A DNA stretch of 64,000 bases from Halomonas ramblicola (GCF_030409215.1 NZ_JAUFPL010000018.1:1-64000); one strand, 5' to 3'; positions 39,543 through 49,298 are shown, numbered from the stretch's first letter. Numbers and translations are program-made. Notes: generated from the letters alone by a model not told the origin.

Positions 39543-40658
39543 TCAGGCGTCGCGGGCGATCACGTCCTTCTCGGCCTGCTCCTTCTCGCGCACCTTGTCG
39601 CGGATCAGCCGCTCCAGGTCGTCGACCAGGTGGTCGTTGCGCAGCTTGCTGGCCGGCTTGCCGTCGATGTAGACGAGGTTGGCCGGCGAGCCGCCGGTCA
39701 GGCCGATGTCGCTCTCCTTGGCCTCGCCGGGGCCGTTGACCACGCAGCCGATCACCGAGACGTCGAGCGGGGTCATGACGTCCTCGAGGCGCTCCTCCAG
39801 GGCGTTCATGGTGCCGATGACGTCGAAGTTCTGGCGCGAGCAGCTGGGACAGGCGACGAAGTTGATGCCCTTGCTGCGCAGGCGCAGGCTCTTGAGCATG
39901 TCGAAGCCGACCTTGATCTCCTCGACCGGGTCGGCGGCCAGCGATACCCGGATGGTGTCGCCGATGCCGTCCATCAGCAGCATGCCCAGCCCGATGGAGG
40001 ACTTGACGGTGCCCGAGCGCAGCCCGCCCGCCTCGGTGATGCCGAGGTGCAGCGGCTGCTCGATGCGGCCGGCCAGCTCGCGGTAGGCGGCCACTGCCAT
40101 GAAGACGTCGGAGGCCTTGACGCTGACCTTGAAGTCGGGGAAGTCGAGGCGCTCCAGGTGGTCGATGTGGCGCATCGCCGACTCGACCAGCGCCGCCGGG
40201 GTGGGCTCGCCGTACTTCTTCTGCAGGTCCTTCTCCAGCGAGCCGGCGTTGACGCCGATGCGGATCGGGATGCCGTTGTCGCGGGCGGCGCCGACCACCG
40301 CCCGGACACGATCCTCCCGGCCGATATTGCCGGGGTTGATGCGCAGGCAGTCGACGCCGAGCTCGGCGACGCGCAGGGCGATCCGGTAGTCGAAGTGGAT
40401 GTCGGCCACCAGGGGGATGGCCACGTGCTGCTTGATCCGGCCGAAGGCCTCGGCGGCGTCCATGCTGGGCACCGAGACGCGCACGATATCGGCCCCGGCG
40501 GCTTCCAGCTGGCGGATCTGCGCCACGGTGGCGGCCACGTCCAGGGTGTCGGTGTTGGTCATGCTCTGCACGGAGATGGGGGCGTCGCCCCCGACCGGCA
40601 CCCGGCCGACGTGGATCTGGCGTGACTTGCGACGAACGATGGGGGATGCTGCGTGCAT
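39543..40658 (-). CDS. ispG: 4-hydroxy-3-methylbut-2-enyl diphosphate synthase
   Basis: A 371-aa [4Fe-4S] enzyme of the MEP isoprenoid pathway, converting MEcPP to HMBPP. A TIM-barrel N-terminal domain contains [22 protein letters not shown] and the RINPGNIG block. Cluster cysteines lie in [13 protein letters not shown] and [11 protein letters not shown]. The ATG at 40658 ([14 protein letters not shown]) is 8 nt after the rodZ stop; 24 upstream codons overlap rodZ and are rejected. Its need for an Fe-S cluster fits its place in the isc-linked array. Confidence 0.96.
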   Translation of the reverse strand: MHAASPIVRRKSRQIHVGRVPVGGDAPISVQSMTNTDTLDVAATVAQIRQLEAAGADIVRVSVPSMDAAEAFGRIKQHVAIPLVADIHFDYRIALRVAELGVDCLRINPGNIGREDRVRAVVGAARDNGIPIRIGVNAGSLEKDLQKKYGEPTPAALVESAMRHIDHLERLDFPDFKVSVKASDVFMAVAAYRELAGRIEQPLHLGITEAGGLRSGTVKSSIGLGMLLMDGIGDTIRVSLAADPVEEIKVGFDMLKSLRLRSKGINFVACPSCSRQNFDVIGTMNALEERLEDVMTPLDVSVIGCVVNGPGEAKESDIGLTGGSPANLVYIDGKPASKLRNDHLVDDLERLIRDKVREKEQAEKDVIARDA

Positions 40659-40668
40659 GGCGACGGTA

Positions 40669-41670
40669 TCACTCTCCCAGGGTGAAGCGGGCGACGTTGT
40701 TGGCCCCGGCGCGCGCGCCGAGATCGACACTCTCGCCCTGCCAGACCAGTTCGACGCCGGTGGCGTTGCCCACGGTCAGGCGGAAGGGCGGTTCGCCTTC
40801 GACGCTCGCCGTGGTGCCGGGTTCCTGCAGGCCGACGAAGATGCGCTGGTTGTCGGCGTCGAAGATCTCGGTCCAGGACTGCTCGTTGAAGGTCAGCTCC
40901 AGCTGGCGCGGGTCGACGGCCGGGGCCTCGGACTCGTCCTCGGCGCTCTCGCTGGCCTCTTCGGCCTCGTCCGGGGCGGCGGCGGCCTCCGCGTCCGGCA
41001 GCTCGCTGCCCTCCGCGGGGGGCGCGTCGACCGTCGCCGTGTCCCCCGCCGGGGCGTCGGCCGCATTCGCCGGGCCGTCGGCCGCGGCGAGGTCTGCGCT
41101 GGGCGCGGCGTCGACCGTCTCCTCGGGCAGTGGCGGCAGGCTCTCGGGCTCGGCGGGGGCCGCGGCGTTGGATTCGGTGACTGTGGTGGAGCCGTCGAGG
41201 CTGTCCACCGACACCGGGTCGCTATTGCCGATGCGGGGCGGCTCGTTGCCACCGCGGCTCTGCCACCACAGCAGCGTCAGGCCGACCAGGCCGGCGATCA
41301 CCAGCAGGGTGACCAGGCGGAACAGCCAGGCGCCGAGGCGCGACGGCGGCTTGGTGACGTGCACCGGGGTGACCTTGCGCTGGGCGGCGTCCTCGTGGCC
41401 GAAGCGGGTGCGGTAGGCGTCCAGCACGGGGCGGTCGTCGATGCCCAGCAGGTGGGCATAGGCACGCAGGTAGCCGCGCCGGTAGGTGGCGATCGGCACC
41501 TCGTCGTAGCTGTCCTCCTCCAGGCCACGAATCACCGCTGGCCGGAGGTTGAGCGCGCCGGCCACCTCGGAGACGGAGAGGCCCTGGGACTCGCGCTCGC
41601 GCCTCAGCTGCTCGCCCGGCGAGGCCGAGACGTCAGCATCGGTCAGATCCGGTTCGTGGGTGTCGCTCAT
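40669..41670 (-). CDS. rodZ: Cell-shape protein RodZ
   Basis: A 333-aa bitopic inner-membrane protein that links MreB to the elongasome. The N-terminal helix-turn-helix ([21 protein letters not shown], about 22-42) is followed by a basic juxtamembrane region and one membrane helix at ~118-137. Next comes a low-complexity periplasmic linker of ~110 residues rich in Ala, Glu, Asp and Pro, then the C-terminal RodZ domain ([16 protein letters not shown]). The acidic linker fits a halophile. The start at 41670 (MSDTHEPD) has GGAATGCTCC upstream. Confidence 0.92.
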   Translation of the reverse strand: MSDTHEPDLTDADVSASPGEQLRRERESQGLSVSEVAGALNLRPAVIRGLEEDSYDEVPIATYRRGYLRAYAHLLGIDDRPVLDAYRTRFGHEDAAQRKVTPVHVTKPPSRLGAWLFRLVTLLVIAGLVGLTLLWWQSRGGNEPPRIGNSDPVSVDSLDGSTTVTESNAAAPAEPESLPPLPEETVDAAPSADLAAADGPANAADAPAGDTATVDAPPAEGSELPDAEAAAAPDEAEEASESAEDESEAPAVDPRQLELTFNEQSWTEIFDADNQRIFVGLQEPGTTASVEGEPPFRLTVGNATGVELVWQGESVDLGARAGANNVARFTLGE

Positions 41671-41701
41671 GGCGGAGCATTCCTTCGTCAGTGGTCGTGG
41701 G

Positions 41702-42433
41702 TCAGGGCGCCGAGGGGCTCCCCTCCAGCTGTTCGGCATAGACGGCGGCGGTCTCGCCGTCGCCCTGGGCGCGGGCGATCTCCTCGGCCAGCCGCAGGGC
41801 CTCTGGGCGCGGGCCGGCCAGGCGCATGAAGGCCTCGATCTGCTGCCGCGCCCGGGCCAGGTTGTTCTCGGCGTACTCCAGCTCGGCCAGGGTGTAGTAG
41901 CTGCGCGCCGCCCGCGGGTCGATATCCTGGGCGCGCTGCAGGCTCTGCCGGGCCGCCTTCGTCTCGCCGAGTTCGAGCCGGCACTGGCCGAGGTTGGCGA
42001 ACAGCTGGGCGCGGTTGGGGTACTGGGCATCGCCGGAGGCCCGGTCCAGCTGCTCGCAGGCCTCGCGGACCCGCCCCTGGCCATACAGGAAGGCCGCGTA
42101 GTTGTTGCGCGCCCGGGTGAAGTCGGCGTCGGCGGACAGGGCGCGACGGAAGGTCTCGTCGGCCAGGTCGCGCTCCCCCTGGCGCTGGTAGACCATGGCC
42201 ATGGCCTGCAGGGCCTCGGCGTCGTCGGGGTCGATCTCCAGGGCGCGGTCCAGGGCTCCCATGGCGCGCCTCAGGTTGTCGCGTTCCAGATAGGCGACGC
42301 CCAACTGGGTGTAGGCGGCGGCGGGATCCTCGTCGCGCTCGCCACCGGCCACGCCTTGGGGCTGGGTGGCGCAGCCGGCGAGCCACAGGGCCCCCAGCAG
42401 GACGGCGGCGGGCAGGCGATAACGGCGCGTCAT
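41702..42433 (-). CDS. pilW: Type IV pilus biogenesis/stability lipoprotein PilW (PilF)
   Basis: A 243-aa outer-membrane lipoprotein pilotin for the PilQ secretin. Signal peptide with lipobox LWLAGC (Cys21), then about six TPR units (AYTQLGVAYLERDNLRRAMGALDRALEIDPDD is the first; positions ~40-70). In E. coli and Pseudomonas it also lies between rlmN and rodZ, so gene order supports the name. No other pilus genes are in the window. Confidence 0.9.
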   Translation of the reverse strand: MTRRYRLPAAVLLGALWLAGCATQPQGVAGGERDEDPAAAYTQLGVAYLERDNLRRAMGALDRALEIDPDDAEALQAMAMVYQRQGERDLADETFRRALSADADFTRARNNYAAFLYGQGRVREACEQLDRASGDAQYPNRAQLFANLGQCRLELGETKAARQSLQRAQDIDPRAARSYYTLAELEYAENNLARARQQIEAFMRLAGPRPEALRLAEEIARAQGDGETAAVYAEQLEGSPSAP

Positions 42434-42555
42434 GGTTTCCTCCGGACGATCGACAGCCTCCCTCCGGCGGCGTGCCGCGCGCGGACGAGTGCCGGGGGGA
42501 AACAGGGCCTGACCATCAAAGCGTTGTGCCCGGTCGAAGTCAAGGTGGCCCCCGC

Positions 42556-43683
<1,128 letters not shown>

Positions 43684-43725
43684 GGCGGTCAGCGGGTCGT
43701 GGGGCAGTGGAGGGCGGCGGCCGGA

Positions 43726-43747
43726 GGGCGGGGGAGACTCCCCGCCC
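43726..43747 (-). terminator. Hairpin between ndk and rlmN
   Basis: Perfect 8-bp arms GGGCGGGG/CCCCGCCC (43726-43733, 43740-43747) lie 9 nt after the ndk stop. There is no T-tract on the minus strand, so it is more likely a 3'-end stabiliser or attenuator than a full terminator. Confidence 0.45.
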
Positions 43748-43756
43748 CTGGGCCGA

Positions 43757-44182
43757 TCAGCGCGGGCAGATCTCGTCGGCACCAAAGAAGTAGGCCACTT
43801 CGCGCTCGGCGGACTCGGGGGAGTCGGAGCCGTGCACGGCGTTGGCGTCGATGGTCTCGGCGAAGTCCGCGCGGATGGTGCCCGGCGCGGCTTCTTGGGG
43901 GTTGGTGGCGCCCATCAGGTCGCGGTTCCTGGCGATGGCGTCCTCGCCTTCCAGCACCTGCACCACCACCGGGCCGGAGGTCATGAAGCCCACCAAGTCC
44001 TTGAAGAAGGGGCGCTCCTTGTGCTCGGCGTAGAAGCCCTCGGCCTGCTCCTGGGAGAGGCGCTGCATCTTGGCGGCGACGACCTGGAGGCCGGCCCTCT
44101 CGAAGCGGGCGATGATCTCGCCGATGGCGTTCTTGGCGACGGCGTCGGGCTTGATGATGGACAGGGTGCGCTGGTTGGCCAT
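43757..44182 (-). CDS. ndk: Nucleoside diphosphate kinase
   Basis: A 141-aa enzyme that transfers the gamma-phosphate between NTPs and NDPs. The phosphohistidine is in the signature [12 protein letters not shown], and [14 protein letters not shown] opens the fold. The length matches E. coli Ndk (143). It lies downstream of iscA but has its own -10 element (44313-44318) and a leader hairpin, so it is probably transcribed at least partly on its own. Confidence 0.96.
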   Translation of the reverse strand: MANQRTLSIIKPDAVAKNAIGEIIARFERAGLQVVAAKMQRLSQEQAEGFYAEHKERPFFKDLVGFMTSGPVVVQVLEGEDAIARNRDLMGATNPQEAAPGTIRADFAETIDANAVHGSDSPESAEREVAYFFGADEICPR

Positions 44183-44227
44183 TGGGGTCTCCAGTGGAAG
44201 CGTGGTTGACGTGGTGTCGATGGATAG

Positions 44228-44271
44228 CGCCGCGCCGCCCCTGGCTCCCCGGGGGAGAGGGCGGCGCGGCG
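44228..44271 (-). promoter_or_regulatory. Very strong hairpin in the ndk leader
   Basis: Arms of 13 perfect base pairs, CGCCGCGCCGCCC/GGGCGGCGCGGCG (44228-44240, 44259-44271). A second stem CTCCCC/GGGGAG (44245-44250, 44252-44257) sits at the tip. It lies between the ndk promoter and its start codon, 45 nt before the ATG. No T-tract follows, so it should persist in the mRNA leader. Role inferred. Confidence 0.6.
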
Positions 44272-44312
44272 AATCGGGTGATGCGGTTCGGCTGTGCGCC
44301 GACTGGGCCGCG

Positions 44313-44342
44313 ATTATAGCGCCCCGGGCGGGCGTTGAACAA
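44313..44342 (-). promoter_or_regulatory. Sigma-70 promoter of ndk
   Basis: On the minus strand a perfect TATAAT (plus-strand 44313-44318) lies 18 bp after TTGTTC (44337-44342). It lies between the iscA stop and ndk and gives a ~120-nt leader that contains the hairpin at 44228-44271. Confidence 0.55.
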
Positions 44343-44353
44343 TCGTCGCCGGG

Positions 44354-44680
44354 TCAGACGCTGAAGCTTTCGCCGCAGCCACACTGATCCTTGACGTTGG
44401 GGTTGTTGAAGCGGAAGTAGCGGTTGAGCCCTTCGTTGACATAGTCGACCTCGCTGCCGTCGAGCATTTCCAGGGCGTCGGGGGCCACGAAGACCCTGAC
44501 CCCGTGCTCCTCGAAGCAGGCGTCGTGGCTCGCCGCCTCGTCGGCGAAGTCGAGCACGTAGCTGTAGCCGGAGCAGCCGCTGGGCTTGACCGAGACGCGC
44601 AGGCCCAGGCCCTGGCCGCGCTCGTCGAGCACCCGGCGGATCTGGTCGGCGGCGGCGGTGGTGATGTTGAGGTGCGCCAT
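44354..44680 (-). CDS. iscA: A-type iron-sulfur carrier IscA
   Basis: A 108-aa Fe-S carrier. The three ligand cysteines C36, C100 and C102 are present (SGCSGYSY and DQCGCGESFSV). The ending NPNVKDQCGCGESF follows E. coli IscA (NPNVKDECGCGESF) rather than ErpA. It comes 23 nt after iscS; in most isc operons iscU lies between them. It delivers clusters to targets such as IspG and RlmN, encoded further along the array. Confidence 0.92.
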   Translation of the reverse strand: MAHLNITTAAADQIRRVLDERGQGLGLRVSVKPSGCSGYSYVLDFADEAASHDACFEEHGVRVFVAPDALEMLDGSEVDYVNEGLNRYFRFNNPNVKDQCGCGESFSV

Positions 44681-44703
44681 GGTCTGTCTCCTGTCGGCAG
44701 TGG

Positions 44704-45861
44704 TCAGATCGCCTGGCGGCGCAGCCCGTCCAGGGCGTGGCGCAGGGCGGTGATGGCCCGGTCGATGTCGGCCTCGGTGGTGAAGCGCCCGAAGCTGAAG
44801 CGCAGCGAGGCCAGCGCCAGTGTGCGGGGCAAGCCGATGCCCTTCAACACATAAGACGGCTCGACGCTCGCCGAGTTGCAGGCCGAGCCGGTGGAAAGCG
44901 CGATGTCGCGCAGCGCCATCAGCAGCGATTCGCCATCCACGCCCTCGAAGGCGAGGTTGAGGATGTTGGGTACCGAGACCGCGGTGTCGGTATTGCGGTG
45001 GATGCCGCCCAGCCCGTCGAGGCCCGCCAGCAGGCGGTCGCGCAGTGCGGCGATGCGCGTCTGATCGGCCTCGCCCTCGGCGGCGGCCAGGGCGAAGGCC
45101 TCGCCCATGCCGACGATCTGGTGGGTGGGCAGGGTGCCGGAGCGCATGCCGCGCTCGTGGCCGCCGCCGTGGATCAGCGCCTCCAGGCGGATGTCCGGGT
45201 GGCGGCGCACATAGAGGGCGCCGACGCCCTTGGGGCCGTAGGCCTTGTGGCCGGAGAGCGACATCAGGTCGATGCCGAGGCGCTCGACGTCCAGGGGGAG
45301 GCGGCCCACCGCCTGGGCGGCGTCGACGTGGAACAGGGCGCCGCCGGCATGGGCCACTTCGGCGAGCGAGGCCAGGTCGTGGATGCTGCCCAGCTCGTTG
45401 TTCACCGCCATCAGCGACACCAGCACGGTGTCGGGGCGCAGCGCCTCGCGCAACTGGTCCGGCGTGACGCGGCCATCGCGGCCGGGGGCGAGCCAGGTGA
45501 CCTCGAAGCCCTCTGTCTCCAGGGCCTTGGCCGTGTCCACCACCGCCTTGTGCTCGATGAGCGAGGTCACCAGGTGGCGCCCCCGCGCCCGGTTGGCGCG
45601 CAGCAGGCCGGTGAGCGCCAGGTTGTCGGCCTCGGTGGCGCCGCTGGTCCAGACGATCTCGCGGGGGTCGGCGCCGATCGGGTCGGCCACCTGGCGACGC
45701 GCGCTCTCCACCGCCTGTTCCGCCTGCCAGCCCAGCATGTGGCTGCGCGAGGCGGGGTTGGCGAAGATGCCGTCGAGGGTCAGGTGGCGCGCCATGGCCT
45801 CGGCGACTCGCGGGTCGACCGGCGTGGTGGCGGCGTAGTCGAGATAGACGGGTGTGGTCAT
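44704..45861 (-). CDS. iscS: Cysteine desulfurase IscS
   Basis: A 385-aa class V PLP enzyme that provides sulfur for Fe-S clusters and tRNA thiolation. PLP Lys206 in SGHKAYGPKG and the persulfide Cys328 in STGSACNSASVEPSYVL are at E. coli positions. The mobile loop is complete, so it is a group I desulfurase. Length is shorter than E. coli (404); the C-terminal IscU-contacting end (usual SPLW... tail) is missing, ending at LDGLRRQAI. That fits the absence of iscU nearby. ATG at 45861 is the family start. Confidence 0.93.
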   Translation of the reverse strand: MTTPVYLDYAATTPVDPRVAEAMARHLTLDGIFANPASRSHMLGWQAEQAVESARRQVADPIGADPREIVWTSGATEADNLALTGLLRANRARGRHLVTSLIEHKAVVDTAKALETEGFEVTWLAPGRDGRVTPDQLREALRPDTVLVSLMAVNNELGSIHDLASLAEVAHAGGALFHVDAAQAVGRLPLDVERLGIDLMSLSGHKAYGPKGVGALYVRRHPDIRLEALIHGGGHERGMRSGTLPTHQIVGMGEAFALAAAEGEADQTRIAALRDRLLAGLDGLGGIHRNTDTAVSVPNILNLAFEGVDGESLLMALRDIALSTGSACNSASVEPSYVLKGIGLPRTLALASLRFSFGRFTTEADIDRAITALRHALDGLRRQAI

Positions 45862-45895
45862 GGCCTCGGGATGTCGTCGGTTGCTGCCTGGCGAT

Positions 45896-46366
45896 TCAGG
45901 GCGCCGAGGCGAGGATGCCGTCATCGCCCTGGTGGCGACGCTGGCGGCTGGCGATCCGCTGGACCTCCTGGCGGCTGGCCAGTTCAGCCAGGGTGATGCC
46001 GTCGAGGAAGCCGTGGATCTGCTCCGACAGTTCGCACCACAGGTGATGGGTCAGGCAGGTGTTGCCGTGCTGGCAGTCGGAGAGCCCGCCGCAGCGGGTG
46101 GCGTCCACCGACTCGTCGACCGCGTCGATCACCCGCGCCACCGAGATCGCCGCCGGCGCCATGGCCAGCAGGTAGCCGCCGCCCGGGCCGCGCACGCTCT
46201 CCACCAGGCTCGCGCGGCGCAGGCGGGCGAACAGCTGCTCCAGGTAGGAGAGCGAGATCTCCTGGCGCCGCGAGATGTCGGCCAGGCAGATCGGCCCCGC
46301 CTGGGCGTGCACGGCCAGGTCGAGCATGGCGGTGACGGCGTAGCGTCCCTTGGTGGTCAGGCGCAT
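45896..46366 (-). CDS. iscR: Iron-sulfur cluster regulator IscR
   Basis: A 156-aa Rrf2-family repressor/activator that senses a [2Fe-2S] cluster. The winged helix is N-terminal ([18 protein letters not shown]; recognition helix [15 protein letters not shown]). Ligands C92, C98, C104 and H107 match E. coli exactly. It heads iscR-iscS-iscA, with a promoter at 46442-46471. It should autorepress when clusters are plentiful. Confidence 0.95.
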   Translation of the reverse strand: MRLTTKGRYAVTAMLDLAVHAQAGPICLADISRRQEISLSYLEQLFARLRRASLVESVRGPGGGYLLAMAPAAISVARVIDAVDESVDATRCGGLSDCQHGNTCLTHHLWCELSEQIHGFLDGITLAELASRQEVQRIASRQRRHQGDDGILASAP

Positions 46367-46441
46367 GGCGTCCTCGGCGCCGCGGCGGGCGGCGGTGGAT
46401 GGTCGTCGGCTCCCGGCGGGAGCGGCATGGACTGACTGCGC

Positions 46442-46471
46442 ATTATGTGAAAGACCCAGTGCGAGGGTCAA
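46442..46471 (-). promoter_or_regulatory. isc promoter with internal dyad
   Basis: On the minus strand TTGACC (46466-46471) overlaps the cysE stop codon. After an 18-bp spacer comes CATAAT (46442-46447). Within the promoter a dyad GACCC-7nt-GGGTC (46453-46469) resembles the GACT-6nt-AGTC layout of a type 1 IscR site, though the match is loose. IscR autoregulation is the natural hypothesis. Confidence 0.55.
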
Positions 46472-47334
46472 CCATTCGACTCGCGGCGCGGCGGTTCGAC
46501 GTCGTCGTCGGTGGCCTCCGACTTCGCTGCCGGCGACTTCTCCGGCATGCCGCAGGCATCCTCGAGGACGTCGGCGAAGTCCTCGTCGCGGAGCTCCGGC
46601 AGCTGGCCGTCGCGGTAGCTGGCGTCCACCTTGCGCAGGGTCTGGCACATGCGCTCGATGCGCTCGTCCACGGCGTGCATGTGGTCGAGCATCGCCTGGA
46701 TGGAGCGGGCTACCGGGTCGGGCATGTCCTCGCTGATACCGTAGGCGTCGAAGCCGAACTTGCGGCGCATGGCCTCGCGGCGCTTCGGGTCCACCTCCAG
46801 CACCTCGGCGGCGTCCGGTTCGGCGCGCTTGACGACCTTGCCGGGAATTCCCACCACGGTGGCGCCGGCGGGTACCTCCTTGGTGACCACGGCGTTGGAA
46901 CCGATCTTGGCCCCGGCGCCCACGCTGAAGGGGCCGAGGATCTTGGCGCCGGCGCCGACGATCACCCCGTCCTCCAGGGTGGGGTGGCGCTTGCCCTTGT
47001 TCCAGCTGGTGCCACCCAGGGTCACGCCCTGGTAGAGGGTGACGTCGTCGCCCACCTCGGCGGTCTCGCCGATCACCACGCCCATGCCGTGGTCGATGAA
47101 GAAGCGCCGGCCGATGCTGGCGCCGGGATGGATCTCGATGCCGGTGAGCCAGCGCGCGAAGGTGGAGAGGCTGCGCGCCAACCACTTGAGGTTGGCCCGC
47201 CACAGCCGGTGGCTGAGGCGATGGATCAACAGGGCGTGCAGGCCCGGATAGTTGGTCAGCACTTCCAGGAAGTTGCGTGCGGCCGGGTCACGGTCGAAGA
47301 CGCTGTTGATGTCCTCGCGCAGGTGTTGAAACAT
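46468..47334 (-). CDS. cysE: Serine O-acetyltransferase
   Basis: A 288-aa enzyme that makes O-acetylserine, the precursor of cysteine. The N-terminal helical domain (to ~70) is followed by a left-handed beta-helix with hexapeptide repeats ([55 protein letters not shown]). The C-terminal ~110 residues form an extra charged extension ending PPRRESNG. Location directly before iscR-iscS supplies cysteine to the desulfurase. The ATG at 47334 (MFQHLREDI) is the family start. Confidence 0.94.
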   Translation of the reverse strand: MFQHLREDINSVFDRDPAARNFLEVLTNYPGLHALLIHRLSHRLWRANLKWLARSLSTFARWLTGIEIHPGASIGRRFFIDHGMGVVIGETAEVGDDVTLYQGVTLGGTSWNKGKRHPTLEDGVIVGAGAKILGPFSVGAGAKIGSNAVVTKEVPAGATVVGIPGKVVKRAEPDAAEVLEVDPKRREAMRRKFGFDAYGISEDMPDPVARSIQAMLDHMHAVDERIERMCQTLRKVDASYRDGQLPELRDEDFADVLEDACGMPEKSPAAKSEATDDDVEPPRRESNG

Positions 47335-47388
47335 GCGGCGGTCCTTGGGGATGAGGGCGGGGCTGGACGGGTTCGATTCCTTAAGTGT

Positions 47389-47407
47389 GGGGGCGCCGGG
47401 CGCCCCC
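47389..47407 (-). terminator. GC hairpin directly after trmJ
   Basis: GGGGGCG...CGCCCCC (7-bp stem, 47389-47395 with 47401-47407), extendable to GGGGGCGCC/GGCGCCCCC. It starts 1 nt after the trmJ stop. No T-tract follows; partial termination or 3'-end protection is likely. Confidence 0.45.
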
Positions 47408-47408
47408 T

Positions 47409-48167
47409 TCAAGGCGCGGGGTCGTCGTTCCGGCGTGGGGCGAGCCGTTCGGTGGCGCTGAGGATGCCGCGCAGGATGTTGAGCTCCATGCGTTCGGGGC
47501 GGGCGCGCAGGGTGAGGCGGCGCAGGCGGGCCATCAGCTGGCGCGGCGTGGCCGGGTCGTGGAAGCCGATGGCGATCAGGGTGCGCTCCAGGTGGGCGAA
47601 GTAGTGCTCCAGCTCCTCGTGGCTGGCCAGCGGCGGCGTCTCCGCGTCATCTGCCTGCGGGTTTCCGGCGGCTTCGAGCCAGGCCAGGCGGCATTCGTAG
47701 GCCAGCACCTGCACCGCGGCGGCCAGGTTCAGGGAGCTGAACTCGGGGTTGGTGGGGATGTGCACATGGGCGTGGCAGCGCTGCAGCTCGGCGTTGGTCA
47801 GGCCGCTGTCCTCGCGACCCAACACCAGGGCCACCCGGGCGCCCTCGCCGGCGAGTTCGGTCGGCAGCCGGCTGCCCAGCTGGCGGGGGGTGATCATCGG
47901 CCAGGGCAGGGTGCGCGAACGGGCGCTGGCGCCCACCACCAGGGTGCAGTCCGCCACCGCCTCCTCCAGGCCGTCGGCCACCCGGGCGCTGTGGACCAGG
48001 TGGTCGGCGCCGGAGGCCCGCGACACGCTGTCGGCGGTGATCGGCTCGCAGCGTGGCGCCACCAGGGCCAGGTCGGCCAGGCCCATGTTGTGCATGGCGC
48101 GGGCGGTGGCGCCGATGTTACCGGGGTGGCTGGTGCCGATCAGGACGATGCGGATGCGGTCGAGCAT
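47409..48167 (-). CDS. trmJ: tRNA Cm32/Um32 2'-O-methyltransferase
   Basis: A 252-aa SPOUT methyltransferase that modifies position 32 of several tRNAs. SPOUT features are [19 protein letters not shown] (8-26), [16 protein letters not shown] and the knot region [20 protein letters not shown]-terminal ~80 residues form the dimer-supporting helical tail. ATG at 48167 (MLDRIRIVL) is the family start; the 82 upstream codons cross the repeat and are rejected. trmJ-cysE-iscR is a standard gene order. Confidence 0.94.
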   Translation of the reverse strand: MLDRIRIVLIGTSHPGNIGATARAMHNMGLADLALVAPRCEPITADSVSRASGADHLVHSARVADGLEEAVADCTLVVGASARSRTLPWPMITPRQLGSRLPTELAGEGARVALVLGREDSGLTNAELQRCHAHVHIPTNPEFSSLNLAAAVQVLAYECRLAWLEAAGNPQADDAETPPLASHEELEHYFAHLERTLIAIGFHDPATPRQLMARLRRLTLRARPERMELNILRGILSATERLAPRRNDDPAP

Positions 48168-48257
48168 GGGAGAACCGTTGGGCAGCTGAAAGGAAATAAG
48201 GGTAGGGGAGTCTAGCATGTTGCCTAGCGCCTGCTTAGCGTCAGCGGTGTCGCGCTC

Positions 48258-48383
48258 GGGGCTGATCCGGCGGCAGGCCCCGAAGTGTCGGACCATCGAT
48301 GAGGCGCTGTAAACCCCTCCCTGGGCGCTACCGACGCCTTCCCTGGCGTAGGACCTCCTCTTCGGCCTGCCCCCGGCGCCCCT
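48258..48383 (+). repeat. Dispersed structured repeat, copy 3
   Basis: A 126-bp element with the family ends (GGGGCTGATCCGGCGGCAGG..., ...TGCCCCCGGCGCCCC). Outer arms are GGCAGGCC/GGCCTGCC (48272-48279, 48364-48371), GAAG/CTTC after a CC bulge (48282-48285, 48360-48363), and GAGG/CCTC (48301-48304, 48354-48357). The inner hairpin is ACGCC/GGCGT (48334-48338, 48345-48349). It fills most of the 336-bp divergent gap between trmJ and suhB; the rest (48168-48257 and 48384-48503) has no gene and only weak promoter-like -10 elements (TAGACT for trmJ, TAGCAT for suhB). Confidence 0.84.
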
Positions 48384-48503
48384 CGCTATCGCAGCAGCAT
48401 ATGCTTTGGCCACAGCGGCGAGTCGAATGGCGCGTCCCGCGTGCTTCTGCTAGCATTCGCGCCGACCCGTTCTTTAACACCACCGACTCCCCAAGGCCCG
48501 ATC

Positions 48504-49298
48504 ATGCATCCGATGGTCCAATTCGCGCTGCGCGCCGCGCGCAGCGCCGGCGAACAGTTCCTGCGCATTCGCGAGCGAATCGAGAATGCCCACGAAGAGC
48601 ACAACCTCGATCGCCTGCTGGAGGACGCCGGCCGCAACGCCGAGGCGCTGATTGTCCGTCAGCTCTCCCGCGGCTACCCCCAGCACGGCGTCGTCGGCCG
48701 CTTCACCCCGCACCGCGACGGTGAAGGCGAGGGCCGGGACACCCTGTGGCGGCTCGAACCCTTCCACGGCTACTCTAACCTCGGCGTGGCCGCCCCCGGT
48801 TTCGCCCTGTCGCTGGTGTGCCTGGTCAAGGGCCGTCCGGAGCATGCGGTGGTGATCTGTCCCTTCAGTGACGACGAGTACCTGGCCAGCCGCGGCCGGG
48901 GCGCCCAGCTCAACGGCAAACGCATCCGCGTGCCGCGCACCACCGCGGTGGGCGGGGCGCGCGTGGCCATGGGCATGCCGGAGAGCTGGCTGCGCTCGCG
49001 TCACCTGCCCGCCTACCTGACCCTGGTGCAGCAACTGGGGCCGGTGATCGAGGTGCAGCGCGCCACCGGCAGCGGCCTGCTGGATCTCGCCGAGCTGGCT
49101 GCCGGCCGTGCCGACGCGGCCTTCGTACTGGGCCTGGAGGAGCAGGACCTGCAGGTCGGCTCGTTGCTGCTCAAGGAAGCCGGCGCATTGATGGGCACGC
49201 CGGACGGCAAGCCGTCGGTGGCGGCGGAGGGCCAGCTGATGGCCGCCGGCCCGCGCCTCTACAAGGCCCTGGTGCAGCAGCTCACGCCGCATTTCTAA
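48504..49298 (+). CDS. suhB: SuhB-like protein with degenerate inositol monophosphatase site
   Basis: A 264-aa member of the IMPase fold aligned end to end with E. coli SuhB (MHPMLNIAVRAARKAG; here MHPMVQFALRAARSAG). Metal ligands are largely replaced: the EE of ITEESG is RF (66-67), the acidic pair of IDPLDGTTNF is Glu85 and His88 in LEPFHGYSNL, and WD of the last motif is QD (214-215). Only the final Asp215 remains. Phosphatase activity is therefore doubtful. In E. coli SuhB's role in rRNA antitermination with NusA does not need catalysis, so that role may persist. The ATG at 48504 has AAGG upstream; its stop overlaps that of the VOC gene. Confidence 0.88.
   Translation: MHPMVQFALRAARSAGEQFLRIRERIENAHEEHNLDRLLEDAGRNAEALIVRQLSRGYPQHGVVGRFTPHRDGEGEGRDTLWRLEPFHGYSNLGVAAPGFALSLVCLVKGRPEHAVVICPFSDDEYLASRGRGAQLNGKRIRVPRTTAVGGARVAMGMPESWLRSRHLPAYLTLVQQLGPVIEVQRATGSGLLDLAELAAGRADAAFVLGLEEQDLQVGSLLLKEAGALMGTPDGKPSVAAEGQLMAAGPRLYKALVQQLTPHF

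Noticed and set aside
47369..47380. T-loop-like GGGTTCGATTCC between cysE and trmJ
   Set aside because: No acceptor, D or anticodon arms can be formed around it, and the flanking sequence is the GC hairpin after trmJ.
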